Shown: positions 36,861 to 49,497, numbered from the stretch's first letter. The stretch: 64,000 bases of DNA from Chalara sp. BL73 (GCA_918026815.1 CAKJVC010000066.1:310001-374000); one strand, 5' to 3'. Translations and numbers: made by a program. Notes: a model not told the origin generated them from the sequence alone.

Positions 36861-38092
36861 TTAGTTGGCGCCGCGACCTGGGCGATCATGTACTGGCAGG
36901 CCTCTCTCACGCAATTCTTTTTCGATAACCTTCCACCTACCTACCATCTTCTCCTTATCCTCGAAGCTCAACTTAGGATAGACACTGACATTGGGCAGTG
37001 TAAGCAAATCCTCCTTCTGAGCAAGCACCTCAATCAATGTCTTAGGTTTGGGCGGCGTGATGAGCTCGTTGAGCAGACTCTGTGCATCGTGTATCGAGCG
37101 CAGGGCAGAATCTGGGATTCGCTTTCCTGTCAGTTGCATGGTGCGCTTTATGACCTAAACGAGATGTTAGCGAGCTTGCAACCAGCGTGATATGCGTATA
37201 TACTTACAGCAAACTTGATTTTGGGATCCGCTAAAGTGATTTGTTTCCATGACGGGTCCCACGACGCAATGAGTTCTTCGTAGGTATCAAATGTTTGGGT
37301 TTCGGTCTGTAGAAGATCTACCGCAGACCTGTCCACAGCAATATCTTCCTCTGGTTCTGCGCTAGTCTTCGAGGGGGTAATTTGCACAAAGTCCGTAGTA
37401 TGAGGAAGGTCAGGTCTAATAGCGTAAACGACATCCAAGGGCTTTTTAGTTTTCAGGGCGTTGAAAACTTCAACCATCGCTCTATGCAGTGTGGCCTCTA
37501 GTACCTCATTATCTTCAATGATATTTCTGGACATAAAACCCTGGAAATGGTACTTGGGTTCAGTGGGACCTCCAACTTCTTCCAAGCCATGCCATGTTTC
37601 GGCAGGTGTGTATGAAGTGCTCTCGCTGACATCGTCTGGCGCGAAGTAGTGCTTCTGCGGAGGGTCATGGACTAGCATTTGTGCAAATTGTCCCATATCA
37701 ATCTTTTGCACCCATTTCTTTGACATGGGCTGCTTGTTCGTTTTTGAACTGGAAACTTTGCGGCCCTTTCGTTTTAAGTAGCCATGAGAATCGGTCTCAG
37801 TCTGCTCCTCGATTCCTCCACCCCCCTCATTATTTTTGCCACTGCGAGTAGATTTTCTGATTCTTTCAACTACACTTTCTCCACCATAAGGGTCTTTCAG
37901 TCCTGGAGGTTCGTCTGTCCCCCAAATCTTTTTGCGAATCTTCTCCGTGTCGAAGACAGCATTGCGGGTGGAACATGTAGAGAATGATGTCGCTTGGTGC
38001 TTGCATGTAGCACATCGAGATATGGACGGCGCTGATGTCCCCGGTCTTATGAGGCCAATTGGCCGCTCTATTCTAGATATTCGACGCATCAT
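36861..38092 (-). CDS. Mitochondrial large-subunit ribosomal protein mL50
   Basis: Two exons (38092-37208, 37154-36861) encode 392 residues. The N-terminus is Arg/Ser-rich without acidic residues over about 45 positions, as expected for a mitochondrial presequence. A charged, partly disordered region (KRKGRKVSSSKTNK) follows. The C-terminal half carries the mL50-type segments: WKQITLADPKIKFAVIKRTMQLTGKRIPDSAL across the intron, then LLTLPNVSVYPKL. It would be a structural protein of the mitochondrial large ribosomal subunit. The family call rests on memory of the conserved 'K..v.kr..qltG..ipd..L' pattern. Length is close to that of other filamentous fungi. It diverges from the small Cys-rich gene with 208 bases between starts. 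Confidence 0.8.
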
Positions 38093-38300
38093 GGAGTGGT
38101 TGATGGTCTTCTGAGAATTTATTGCTGGAGTTTCGCGTCTGATGGCACTCGGCCGCTAGTGAACCCACTATTTTCAGTAACGCCAAGAGCTAAGCTCTCG
38201 AACTTGAGTTCAATATCATCTCAATAACAGCGCACCAGCAGACAAGAAACAGACATGTAAAGGCTGCGCATCTACGAGGCCGTACAGATAGAGAGCCACG

Positions 38301-38810
38301 ATGCCTTCTCGAATAATCACCATACCAAGATCATTCCTGCTTGTGCTGATAGCATGGGTATTCATTGCTTCAATGGTGGAAGCCTGTAAGTCTACACAGA
38401 AATAGTACCTTTACAACAACTACTAATGATGTTCAGCCCCGCCATCTTTTTGTAAATGCACATGTTTCTCAAATAGCACAATCATCCCTCTTTCGTCACA
38501 CTCCTCCACCTCTGCGGATAAGCCGCCACGCCTTGATATACGGGCACCATCTGCAACATGCACTTTGTGTAACCGAGCATTTTGTCTTTCTCAAAGACTC
38601 CCTATATGCAAGGAAGCGGAAGAGAAGGATGTTTTTACAACATGTTTCCAAAGAGACAGTCGAAAGGACCAGATAGTGGTACTGACGTTTATCACTGGGA
38701 CTGTTGGGCTCCTGGGCTGGGCTGCTGTTAAAAAAGTTCTAGAGAAAAGGAAAGTCTCGAATCTTGGAATACAAGATACGCAACAAGGCTATGTTGCTGT
38801 TGGTCGGTGA
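38301..38810 (+). CDS. Small secreted-pathway Cys-rich membrane protein
   Basis: Two exons (38301-38385, 38437-38810; CTAAT branch site) encode 152 residues. An N-terminal hydrophobic signal segment (SFLLVLIAWVFIASMVEA) is followed by a Cys-rich domain: PPSFCKCTCFSNSTIIPL, CTLCNRAFCLSQRLPICK and FTTCFQRDSRKDQ, about nine cysteines in all. One transmembrane helix (VVLTFITGTVGLLGWAAV) and a short basic tail complete the protein. It is therefore a small type I membrane protein with a disulphide-rich luminal or outer domain. The function is unknown. Similar fungal proteins exist from memory, but I cannot name the family. Confidence 0.75.
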
Positions 38811-39409
38811 ATGAATAGGACAATCAATATTTAGGTTACCCACTACGGGATCTGAAGATGGACGATATATTCCGACTCACGTTGTCGTTTGGCCTTCCGA
38901 ATACTGAGCATTGTTCATACTATATTTTGCCATCGCAACTAAATCCAGACCATCAGATATTGATTCATTTGCATTAACTTATTCAATTTACAACATTGAT
39001 TTGCGCTTCAGCATCATTTGCTAGCCAAGAATTTCGACATCCTTAACTCGTTGCTGTCTTGGAATTATATCAAGATGTTGTTTAGCGTGCAGGCAGTGGT
39101 TTGCCTTGTACATCGTAGCAAATATTTCACTCCTCACAAACCTTGTACGAAAGGCTTCAAGAGACGGCATCAATAATGTAGCTGCTCACTTGAAGTGATA
39201 GGGTTTTTCTTAAATTAGGGACACTACATCGATTGATCTTTTAAACAACTTTCATCTCTTGTAATCGGCGAGTTCTGACAGGTTAGCAAGCTCCGTCATA
39301 TATAAACATCACCTGATCGTCCCCAAGTTGCTTAGGAGCTTTACCTAGGGCCATGGAAACTACATTACGCAAACATACTTAAGAAGGGATAAGCAGATCA
39401 GATATCTTC
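38811..39409. other. AT-rich, no gene seen
   Basis: This is the start of the second decay zone. There are no frames of interest. Confidence 0.5.
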
Positions 39410-40393
39410 ATGTCTACTTTAGAAGACTACTGCAACTGCGTTGTAATCGTTGCCGACGCCGGATCTGACGCAAAATACATTCAGAACTCTTTCGCAAGGT
39501 ACATTAATATCTTGGGCTACATCAGTAGGCCCAAAGGAATACAAAGAGGCATCTCACTAGCCAAATTGAGGTTTTTGAGAGACTTCATGGATGATGAAGA
39601 GCATGGGGAAGGTACACATGTCCAAGGTTGATTTGACTGCAGTTTGAAGCTTTTAGATTCAAACCGACAGCGCTAGATTTGCTCCTCGATGAAGCAGCTC
39701 TTGGGTTAACTATTCTTCAGCGAGAAATAGAGTCATGGAGAGACTGAATCAAAAGGGCTGTCGAAACTGCGTACGACTTTAATTTTGGTTTCTCCAAAGA
39801 ACTCAGGGGCTTTCCTGTTAAATCACCGCAAGCTTCTGCAATCGGCCATGATCCACTAATTAGGAACTGAATACAATTTGCAGCGCATGTTCATCACCTA
39901 ATGATAATGCTAAAATCATCTTAGCAATTGTAGGTGTACGATTCTAAAGACAACATTGAGTTAGCATTAGCAGATAAACACCTTATCAAGTCGACTTCGT
40001 CTCTTAACAAAATGCAAATACGAATATTGAGTTAGCAAGATCCTTGCCACTCTATACGATAGCTCAAATATGAAGACTATTGTCGTGATTACTATGGCTT
40101 TTATTCTAGCCACATTATTCGCAGCATTATTCGCTATACTAGTCCTTGACTGGAACACTACACTAATTGTGAAAATGAGGTTTTGGATTTCCTGGGCAAT
40201 AACGAACCCCGTCGCCTTCCTTGTGTTTACTGTCTAGTTTCTAATTACGAAAAAGATAGACCGTGAAGTGTGCAAATTTAAGACAGAAGAAATTGATCCT
40301 TCGGATATTGCTCTCACGGAGCCCTTATCTCAGAACAAGTTCAACCAAGCAGGCAAAGTGTCTCCGAAAATCACTACCAAGCGGAGATTCTAG
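39410..40393 (+). pseudogene. Relic of a CorA-like membrane protein, multiple stops
   Basis: From 39655 one frame reads coherently for about 130 codons (ALDLLLDEAALGLTILQREI, VETAYDFNFGFSKELRGFP, FAAHVHHLMIMLKSS, VYDSKDNIELALADKHL) but is cut by TGA at 39745 and 39868 and TAG at 39922, 39931 and 40033. A shift then leads to a frame opening at 40070 with MKTIVVITMAFILATLFAALFAI, the hallmark paired membrane segment of fungal CorA-like proteins, with one more TAG at 40235. An apparently intact 73-residue frame at 39410-39631 may be the 5' part. Two of the stops are TGA where Trp would fit, as G-to-A change would produce. The CorA-like identity rests on the membrane segment. Confidence 0.75.
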
Positions 40394-40664
40394 CTGCTAA
40401 ATCTGCTAAAGCGAAAAGTCAAGGATGAATCGAATGCTCTTAAGCTGGGCTGATTGGCTTTGGAATAGCGGATTCTTATAAGTACTATATTGGGCAGCCA
40501 TGTCACATCACCCACTTGCTCAGAAGCGTTGGGTCAATTACTAGCCTATATAGTCTATATAATTTTAACAACTTTCATACAGCGATATGCGACTAACGAT
40601 CGAAAACAGACAACTTTGCATTAAAAGTAACTAATAATCTTGGCCATCTATCACGCAGCTTAGC

Positions 40665-41606
40665 ATGACTTCTGCTGTAGTACTAATTACTCTGTTCCTA
40701 TATCTGAGGTGTTTGGGGGTATCTAGCATTTCGGATATCCATCGACTATCAAACTCCCCGAGGACGCTCGTATTCGTCTCAAGCACAAAAGACATCCTTT
40801 TCAAAGCGCGGTATCAATGTTTTCATGGTGGGAACTCAGAGTTCCCCCCTCTGAAGCAATGGCTTGGATTCAAGAAGATGTGGAACATGAATAAGAAGGT
40901 CATCAGAGTTTCATGCGAGAATGCTGCCATCTGGGGTGGCCACAATCAGAACCTACCCAGTGCCGCGGCGAAGCTCACAGATGCTCAACTCTCAGCCATC
41001 CACGATAGCACGCTCCAGGTGTCAAAGGCGACAGGAGTCGATGCGAGGCTCATCTTTGGCGCCATTTACAGGAAAGGTCACGGCTGCCTCAGCATTCGCC
41101 GGACCAATAATGGCGTGAGCAATCCGGGACTCATGCAATCACACAATGGTGTCGATTTTATTGCCAATGATGCTTCAGAGAAAGAGCAGCGCAAATCAAT
41201 AAAACAGATGATCGTAGATGCGACTTCAGGTACAGAATCTGGGGATGGCCTAAAACAGCTCCTGGCCAGATATAACGGCGAACCGTTCACAGCACTCAGA
41301 GGATAGAACTTTGGAGATGTTGGAGTGCATCGAGACGATTTGAACTTAGCTGGAGGAGCGACAGGTGCTTATTGCAATGACATCGCAAATTATCTAATTG
41401 GGACGTATGACGACTGGCAAGGGTTCTTGACAAAGTGTGCGGGAGGAGGAGGAGCGGGGGAGGGAACTTGGACTTCCCCTGTGAATCCGCCTACTAGCGT
41501 TCCCCTACCCAACCAACGGGTCGACCGGAGAGCTTACCTTGGCCAGCATGGTTGGCATGGCCCTATTCAAGTCAAAAGTCGGTTCTCGAGCTTGGTGATA
41601 GCGTAG
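40665..41606 (+). pseudogene. Broken secreted lysozyme-like (transglycosylase-fold) gene
   Basis: One frame runs from an ATG at 40665 to 41606, cut by a single in-frame TAG at 41304-41306. The N-terminus is signal-peptide-like (SAVVLITLFLYL). The core resembles fungal lysozyme/SLT-fold proteins: LTDAQLSAIHDSTLQVSKATGVDARLIFGAIY, then TNNGVSNPGLMQSHNG. After the stop the frame continues with LNLAGGATGAYCNDIANYLIG, the expected C-terminal helix of the domain, followed by a Gly/Pro-rich tail. At the place where this fold carries the catalytic Glu (Q-E-S-x-G) the sequence reads YRKGHG, so the active Glu appears lost. The gene lies directly next to the CorA-like relic. Readthrough or a truncated product remains possible. 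Confidence 0.75.
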
Positions 41607-42008
41607 TCGGCTTAACTATGGGAGCATGTCTTGTTATTATTCTGGTATGGAGGAGTGTACCTCCCTGTCGTTGCACTTTCTCTTGCATTTCAAACTCTAT
41701 TTTTGCGTTGTTTTCACGGGTTTTTACATAGCTAGCAGCACTATGTACATAACAGAATCTCCGATATTGCGTCAATCGCAAGTTCTATCTGTTATAGAAG
41801 TTACATGACAGAAATGATATACAGAAGAGGACGTTGCTCATAGACTTTAGGTTGTTCGATTCTCCAAATCCTCTCTAAACACACACTCCCTCCCATAGCT
41901 CCAACGTACACAGGCTGGACCATCTCTATACTTCTTTCCAACTGACTGCTCAGCCATATCACGCATTTCTTCTGCCTCTTGGCAAGTCTGGTCTTCGACT
42001 CCCAATCC
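41607..42008. other. Intergenic between convergent elements
   Basis: No gene is seen. A reverse frame at 41801-42097 overlaps the next gene's 3' end and is judged a shadow. Confidence 0.5.
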
Positions 42009-42929
42009 TCACTCCCAGCTTTCATTATCTTCCTCACTTTTATCACGCTCAAGCTCTTGCTTCTGAATACTAGCGAAAGCAATTTGAAATTGTTCATGTG
42101 AAGTACTTCCGAAGAGGTTGTATAGATGAACTAGGCCCCAGAAACGATCTGAATTTGATTGGATTGCTGTGTGCCATATTGCGGCACAGTACTCCATGGT
42201 TTCGATGACTGTGACAAATGAAGTTAGGCATCATTATACTAGCATAAGCTTTGGCGCGTGATATATTGCGCGCGGGCCCGCATCTGTTACTTACTTGCCG
42301 GCCCTATAATTTCCCGAGCACGCTGGACATGAATATCATGTTTGTCGAACAGTGATCGTGGTAGATCAGATACGAGTTCGTAGCCGAGAATTTGGCTTAG
42401 AAGATCCTGATGCTTGGATAGGTCGTCGCTTGTCCTTGGTGCGCCGACCATGTCAAGATTAATCAATTCTTTGATCTGGTTTCCTCTCGTTAGATTCCAT
42501 ATAAAGACCGTCTAGGCGAGAAGGTACATTTTTTTCTAAATTTTGGTGTGTCTCAACCTTGTTCAAATCTACTTCATCTTTCTGTAGTACCAAATATGAG
42601 TTTGCCTGGCGCATCTCTTCCATCCATGATTCTGAGTTCTCCGAGCGTATTTTCTCCACCCATGGCTGTGATTTGTGATCCTGACTTAGCACAATATATC
42701 GTGCGAGATCTCGAGTAGCAGGTACAGCGTCTTGAGTATTTAGGAGGAGGATGGCTTTCATGATATTTTCAAACTTAGGTAGTGTCGCCTCCTGCACCGT
42801 CGTCTCAAGCTGTGGGATTAACTTTAACCGAGGAGCAATCTCACAAAGTTGGAGAAGAACATTGATCAGATCCCGACGCCATGGAGTGCTGCCTGGCCCG
42901 TAGAAGCCTCTACCAAGGAATGTGCGCAT
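42009..42929 (-). CDS. Uncharacterised helical protein
   Basis: Three exons (42929-42558, 42475-42295, 42208-42009) encode 250 residues. Only splicing connects the frames: a GTTGAG donor with a CTAAC branch site, then a GTAAGT donor. The sequence is alpha-helical in character, with LINVLLQLCEIAPRLKLIPQLE, then KHQDLLSQILGYELVSDLPRSL and METMEYCAAIWHTAIQSNSD-like stretches, ending in an acidic tail. I do not recognise the family. An in-frame TGA lies just upstream of the chosen ATG, so an upstream exon would have to be spliced in. It follows PEX20 on the same strand, with about 225 bases between. Confidence 0.55.
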
Positions 42930-43154
42930 CCCCAAGACTTTGAGACTATTCCCAAGGGATCAGCAGACTATTTGCAAAGCGATGACCCCTGCATTCGGCA
43001 GGGAAAAGACATGTTCAAGTATCACGTTGTGTCGTAACTGTTGAAGGAAAAGGATGATATGTAAGAAAGACACACCGTTGAAATAAACGAAGCGCTGTTC
43101 TCTGTATGCAACGTCAGGCCATTATGCTCATCTACTTGATACATGTCATGATAT

Positions 43155-44508
43155 CTATGCCTGAAGTTGGCTCTCTTCTGTTCCGTCGCTGACTTTCTCC
43201 CCATTGGAGCTTTTCACCTGCAAATGAGGTCAGCTGAGTTAGTTCGCTTGATCCAGGGTAAAGAAAACTGTTTACCATATTATTTCCTTCAACTTTCACT
43301 TCATGATCCCGAAGTTGGCGCATTAATTCCATGAACCTAGAATCTTTTTTAGCAGGAGATCTGATATTGATATCGAAGCACTCACTGGCTATTTGCAAAC
43401 TTCTCGTTGGGTTTCTTGCTTACGACTAGACATAGAATATTAGCATTTCCTGCGCTTTAGCATCAAGATGAGTCACGCAACCGTTGTTATCGTCCCAAAA
43501 TCCTATTTTACGTACCATCTAGTAATTCTCCCGCGGTCTTAGCCAATTCATTGTGGTCATCTTTTTGAGGCTGTGGATAACTTTTGTCGGTGGGATCATA
43601 AATGGTATCAGCACCTATACGAGGTTGGTTTTTAATCTGCCCTTCGTCAACTTCCGAAGACATGAATCTTTCGGCTGACTCGGCAATTAGGACTTCATCC
43701 TGTTTCTGAGCTAGCGACTGTTCTTGAGCCAGACTTTGCTCTCGTTCGAGTTCGGCTCGTGCTGCTTCATCAGTGGCTTGGTCAAAAGCTCTCGCAAATG
43801 CTTCTTCGTCGAAAATATCATCGCTAATAGTATTTTGTGGTAGTTGATGTTGGATGACCTGCTCAGCACGACCAAGCACGCTTCCGCCTATCATACCACC
43901 GCCAAACTGGGGGTACAGGCCAATTCCGCCCATAAATTGTGACCGCTGTGGAGTAGGATATGTTCCTGTCCTACCCACATGATCTGGCGTCAATCCTCGT
44001 TGCTCTCCCTGGAATTGCTGAAAGTCTTGAGCCCACGCTTCAGCAGCAGGCCCTTGCTGTGCCGAACCATTGTGCGCCTGGAATGGAGAATGCCGTGGAT
44101 CTGATATCTGCATGCGCTGGAAATCACTCGTAAATGCTGAAGGACCTGGTTGTTGAAATTTTTGCGGAGTATGAGGAGGTGAAAAGGATCGCAGCCCTTG
44201 CTGCGATTCGAGAGGAAGATTGCCCGCTTGGAAAGCTTGGAATTCAGCATCCAGGCTGCCTGCATTTGGACCTGGCGCCGATCGGAAGCCCTATATATAT
44301 ATATCAGCATTACTGCATAATATATATAAAACCAACAATGTGGTGGTATTTATCACAATGTTTTGGCAGTAAGTGAAACAATGGAAGGGCATACTTGTGA
44401 TGGAGACTGTCGTGCAACTAGCCGGTCTTGTTGTAAAGTACGGTCTGTTCCAGTATGCTTTTGGAAACTTTGTAGGGCATTAGATGGCCCACACAGGTTA
44501 TCAGCCAT
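43155..44508 (-). CDS. pex20: Peroxin 20 (PTS2 import co-receptor)
   Basis: Five exons (44508-44395, 44290-43516, 43425-43386, 43336-43276, 43217-43155) encode 350 residues. PEX20 works with PEX7 to import PTS2 proteins into peroxisomes in filamentous fungi. The N-terminus has the conserved cysteine of recycling in NLCGPSNALQ (Cys6) and FQKHTGTDRTLQQDRLV. A GPNAG..FQAFQ segment follows, then a WxxxF-type motif WAQDF (about residues 124-128). Near the C-terminus, ELAKTAGELLDVVSKKPNEKF and FMELMRQLRDHEVKVEG are PEX20-like and contain the PEX7-binding region. There are no TPR repeats, so it is not PEX5. The small exons 3-5 were placed by phase and family sequence. It diverges from SEC13. Confidence 0.88.
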
Positions 44509-44982
44509 GATACCGGGCTAGGCTTTCAGGTGCGTATGTGTAGAAAGGAGTCTGCTTCGGACGAAGTTGGGCCAACTTGTGGCGGGGCAATATATTCTAG
44601 TTCAGAACCTCGGTTATCCAATCAGGCTCGCAGTTTTTAAAGAGTTATGAGTCTTCCGAAGAAAGTATGATAATAACTTTGGTTCTTAGGGTTCTTTGAT
44701 ATATTAAAGAAAGGTCTACAAATAAGAAAGAAAAGCTGGGATTTGAATATTGAATGCCATTCACCACTTTCCCTCGGTGCATGTGACGGTGGTGATATAA
44801 TAAGCTAGCCTTGCTGGCCATCTTATTCAGCCTTGCATCTTGGCGCACAGCCACAACACAAAAGGCGTGGACTAAACAATCAGACAGCCTGGCCGTTCAA
44901 TAATTCCAATAACCTGCTCACAACCGACTTCATTACACAACCCTCCCTATCTCTCGTTTGATACCAATATATCTGTGACAGT

Positions 44983-46351
44983 ATGGCGCAAGTTATCTCC
45001 AATTCAGGTCATGATGACATGATTGTAAGTTTGCAACTCTCTGAACTTCAGCGAAACCTTCCATGAGAAGCATCAAAATTGGGCTACTGTGTTTCGAGAA
45101 TGGGCAAGAATCCAGCGCAGTACTATCATCAACATTGGAGATTGGCAGCTGATAGCATGTTTTAGCACGATGCAGTTCTGGACTACTATGGTCGAAGACT
45201 TGCGACCTGCTCCTCAGACAAAACTATCAAGATCTTCGAGGTCGAGGGAGATAATCACCGTCTTACAGAGACATTGAAAGGGTATGATTGGCATACAGCT
45301 TTAGTCGCTTTCCTAGGGCTCTTTGAACATAAAAACGACTCCTAGTCTATTTTAAATGCTTTGGGCATCACTAACGCAGCATGTAGACACGACGGCGCAG
45401 TTTGGTCAATTTCTTGGGCACACCCAAAATACGGAAACATCTTAGCTTCCTCATCATACGACGGAAAGGTCATTATATGGCGCGAAGAGAAGGATCAATG
45501 GGCGAAACTAACCGATTACACATTACACACAGCATCCGTCAACATAATATCATGGTCACCTCATGAAAGTGGATGCTTATTGGCTTGTGCTTCCAGTGAT
45601 GGGCATGTTTCGGTCCTAGAGTATGTAATTATCTATTCGTATATTATGGGTTTTGATACTAGGAGGACGAAGTAGTGTGAAGATGAAATGGTGCTGGGAA
45701 TAATGGGCAAATGCGAGGCTTGAATGAAATTCAGATACCATTACTAACTCGAACAGGTTTAAGGACAATGGAATGGAACACAAAATCTTTCACGCTCATG
45801 GACTTGGTGTCAACTCCGTTTCATGGGCACCTTCGACAACCCCAGGATCTCTGGTCTCTGCATCAGGCGGCGCGCAGGGTCTCCGGCGGTTCGTAACTGG
45901 TGGATCAGATAATCTTGTGCGTATATGGACATTCGACACTGCCTCACAAACATATCAGGAGGAGATTCCACCTTTGACCGGCCATAGTGACTGGGTCAGA
46001 GATGTTGCATGGAGTCCTACCGGTAAGCACTCCTTTCTCACAACCACACCATCCAACCAGTGCTACTGTTACCATTTTGTGCGTTTAAACACTCACTCAC
46101 ACCATTCTATAGTCCTACAAAAGTCCTACATTGCATCCGCATCTCAAGACAAGACCGTCCGAATCTGGACGTCTGTGGGCTCCTCTAATGAATGGTCCTC
46201 TAAGGAACTGAAATTCGAATCCGTCCTCTGGCGTGTCTCCTGGTCACTCTCTGGAAATGTCCTCGCTGTCTCGCAAGCAGATAATAAAGTATCGCTATGG
46301 AAAGAGAACCTGAGAGGGGAGTGGGAAAATGTGAAGACTATTGAGGAATAA
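44983..46351 (+). CDS. sec13: COPII/nuclear pore WD40 protein Sec13
   Basis: Five exons (44983-45024, 45166-45281, 45387-45620, 45757-46022, 46113-46351) encode 298 residues, the usual length. Sec13 is a six-bladed WD40 propeller that pairs with Sec31 in the COPII outer coat, with Nup145C in the nuclear pore, and in the SEA complex. The blades read in order: [98 protein letters not shown] and [16 protein letters not shown]. The start ATG follows a typical A-rich context. Phases are consistent at all four introns, several with a CTAAC branch site. Confidence 0.97.
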
Positions 46352-47115
46352 ACTACATAGAGATTTTGGGGGAATGGGCTGCTTTCAAGTTAGCGAAGTT
46401 GGCGTTACGGGACTGCAGAAAAGTAGCATATGTAGGTTTAGCGATCGCTACTCATGAAAGGCAGTGAGGATTGCAATGCGAAAATTTTACATGAAGTCTC
46501 GTGTACGCTATCTAGTCCTTGATCGAGATTGCTTGCTCAGGCAGCATAGGTGAATAATCAATAAGTATGCCTCCACGAGCATTATTCCACTTGTTCATGC
46601 TCATTGCTTCTTCAATGTGTGATTGCGATCATTTAAAAAGTGCGTGGAGCAGTTGAATTCCATATAAAAAGTCATTTGAATTGTTTCCTATGGGAAAGAT
46701 GCCACTAGCTCACTTTGATCCTTGATGCCTGAAATATCAAAAAGGAAATGGTGAAAACTCAGCTCCATATTCCCACATCTCAATGCCAGATCATTCATCA
46801 ATCCATCATTGCAATACCCACACTTCCACCATCACTGCCACCACGTGAGGGGAAAAAATATTGTTGAAAAAGAAGAGATGTATAACTGAATTGCAAGCAT
46901 GTTGTATGCAGGGTATTGTGCCGTAAATTTCTGCCGAAATTTGAAGGAAGAAACCCACCCATCATCCATCGTGCGTAAGGAAAGCTTTTTTTTATACAGG
47001 CTATCAGTAAGTTATGGTTGAAATGGCCTATGTATCATATCAAATCCAGACTATTGATGTGTCCTGGTGAGTACTATAGCATAGTAGTTCATAAGGACGA
47101 GTATTTGTATTTGCT
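46352..47115. other. Intergenic between convergent genes
   Basis: The 3' flanks of SEC13 and the F-box gene meet here. No gene is seen. Confidence 0.6.
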
Positions 47116-49497
47116 CTATGATGGGAAAGTGGAGCGCTTGCCAATGCCGAGATCATTGAGGTGAGCCAGGAAATCCAGGGCCTCCTGTGGTAGAATTGGG
47201 TCTTCGGCAGCACATCTGTCAACATTCCAGTAAATGAATGGTCCCGAGAACCACTTGACGGGCTCCACATCGCTATGGGCAAAATGAAATGTTGCATCGA
47301 ACCATCGGCCGATTATTATGCGGCCTCCTGGAAGAACGCAACCTTCATATCCCCAAACCTGATCTGGATCGTACTCTCCCTCATCTGTGTAGCAAAACTT
47401 AAGGAAGGAGATGCGTTGGAAACCTGGGATTTTCTGTTGAGGTGGCAGGGCATGTATACGACCATAGAGATGTGATGGCTTCCGCTGGTCACGAGCAGTA
47501 CCAAAGAAGGATCTGAGGGGATATGTGCGATGCACGGCTTTGTTTCCACCGAATGAACGCAATGCTCTGTCGGGTTTAGGGGTCGGTGGACCAAGATCAC
47601 TCACATAAGGGTCGGTGCTAAGAAGGATTTCAAAGTCTCGTGGCCATGCCTCAGTTGAGAAACGAGATTCGTCGAAGAAGATTGAGAGGTCCTAGACGAT
47701 CGCGTCAGTGTGGCCCATAACAAGCGTTGGAATTATACATACATGGAAATCCTCGGCACTATCTACAAAAAAGTCACCGTCATCTCTTCCAGAGCGACGA
47801 AACTTAATTAGTTTGTCATGATCCAGCCATGCTACACTCCGTCAGCAAGAAGACACAATACATCAGAAATAGACTCACTGTACGCGCCTTTCCAGTGGCT
47901 ACCGATTGTCTGTGTTTCATCCTGAAGTCTTCCCAACCACGGCTGAGGTAATTGATCTTGTTCGAGAGCAGCATATTCATGTGTCAGCGCTCCGTCCTCA
48001 TCAGAGAGAAACTGGACTTGGAAAAAACTGAGTGTACTCAGGACCCATCGAATATTGATATCTTGCTTCCATTTCCCTAGAAACATTGGCTGCTTTTCGT
48101 GATCAGAATACGCTGCATGTTGTCCTAGATCCAGTCCACCAATTTTGTTTGGAATATTAGGATCAAGCACTAGGTGTGCGAGGCATAACTGAATGACGAG
48201 AACAAGGGATTCTCGCTTGGATGCAGCGACTATCTTTCGCGGGCTCCAAAACTCGAGGTCGTGTGTTTCATGGATAGCATCGAGAATATCAAGATGACGT
48301 TCAGAATTTTTGGGAATCATGATTAACTCGCGCACGAAGTCAAGATTCAATCCTGCCATAACCTCCCTTCCATCGGGTGTGCGCCGTCTGACAGCGTTTG
48401 ATTCTATCCCAGCGATTAGGTTTATGATTGACATTTTTGGGCAAGGATACTTACGACGTATTAACTCATGCAACATCCTCAAATAATTAGGATTGTGGAG
48501 AACTTTCACCTCGCTGAGTAGTCTCAGTTTCTCTCCATTTTGGCGTCCACCATCATTTAGTGTGAAGCAGCTATACCCTCGCGAAACCTCGCTTCTCACT
48601 TTGTAAACATTTGCCAGCCGTGAAGTATCCGTTGCGTCAACGTCGATTGGGCGATCAAAAGTGTCCTTGAAGCGTAGACACCAAAGGCTGTTTGTGACCG
48701 AGTTGCAGCTTGTTTTGCATATAAGTGCATAACGCGCTACGTCAGCATCGGTAGGGAGAAGGAGTGCAATCTTTTGGTGAAGCTGACGTATTGAAATTAG
48801 TAAGTGAACAAGCATAGGGTAGGGCCCTTCGATAGGGGACCGTACTCTTAGAGCATTATTAATGCGAGAAAACATAGTATCTAGAAACGGTACATACCTC
48901 TGGAGGAAAAGACTTAAATTTGCTACCGCAGGGAGGACAGCCGGCTGGACAGACTACAATGAGTGTTTCTCTCTCTGGACTAATGCCTCTAGAAGGTGGC
49001 CCAGTGTGACTAACACGCCCCTGGTCAGAACTATTTAAAAAACGTCTGGACTCAGAGCTGCTTTGTGAAGAAGCTGGAAGGAAAGTGTATGTTGGGTTGG
49101 TTGTTGTTCCTAGATCCAGTACTTCGAAGTTTCCGAAAGCTTCCTTCGTAATGTACTTGTTGGATGTACTTCTCCTTCTGGATATAATGGGGTCAGCTAT
49201 TCTTCTCTCTGCAACGAAGATCACATCATTGTCACTATCTTCCGATCGAGGATCCTTGACGTCAACGCCATCAACGCCCTCGCTTTGGCTGCTGAAATCA
49301 TAACCATCCTCATCTCCTCCTTCAGTAGTTGTCGAAGAATCAGATTCAGAATCAGAATCATCAGCCAGACAATTACTGGTGAGGAGGCGGCTCGTCTTAG
49401 CAGCGGACCGTTGAACTTTTTGTGAGCCTGATGAATTCAGGAGCTTGCCTCCGCTTTTAGGGGATGGCCCACTCATTCCCCGAGTATGTACAGGCAT
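47116..49497 (-). CDS. F-box-like protein with long acidic N-terminus
   Basis: Four exons (49497-48898, 48782-47879, 47831-47743, 47691-47116) encode 722 residues. The first 200 residues are Ser/Asp/Glu-rich and disordered, with a short Cys cluster (CPAGCPPCGSKF) just before an F-box-like helix: FPPELHQKIALLLPTDADVARYALICKTSC. The rest matches a common fungal F-box-protein layout, ending with YEGCVLPGGRIIIGRWF and the GPFIYWNVD motif. F-box proteins link SCF ubiquitin ligases to targets. The target here is unknown. A GTAAGT..CAG pair upstream of the ATG at 49497 suggests a 5' leader intron, but I find no upstream ATG in frame. Confidence 0.75.

Noticed and set aside
43155..44508. PEX5 as an alternative identity
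   Set aside because: The N-terminus is shared with PEX5-type proteins, but there are no TPR repeats and the C-terminal helix matches PEX20.
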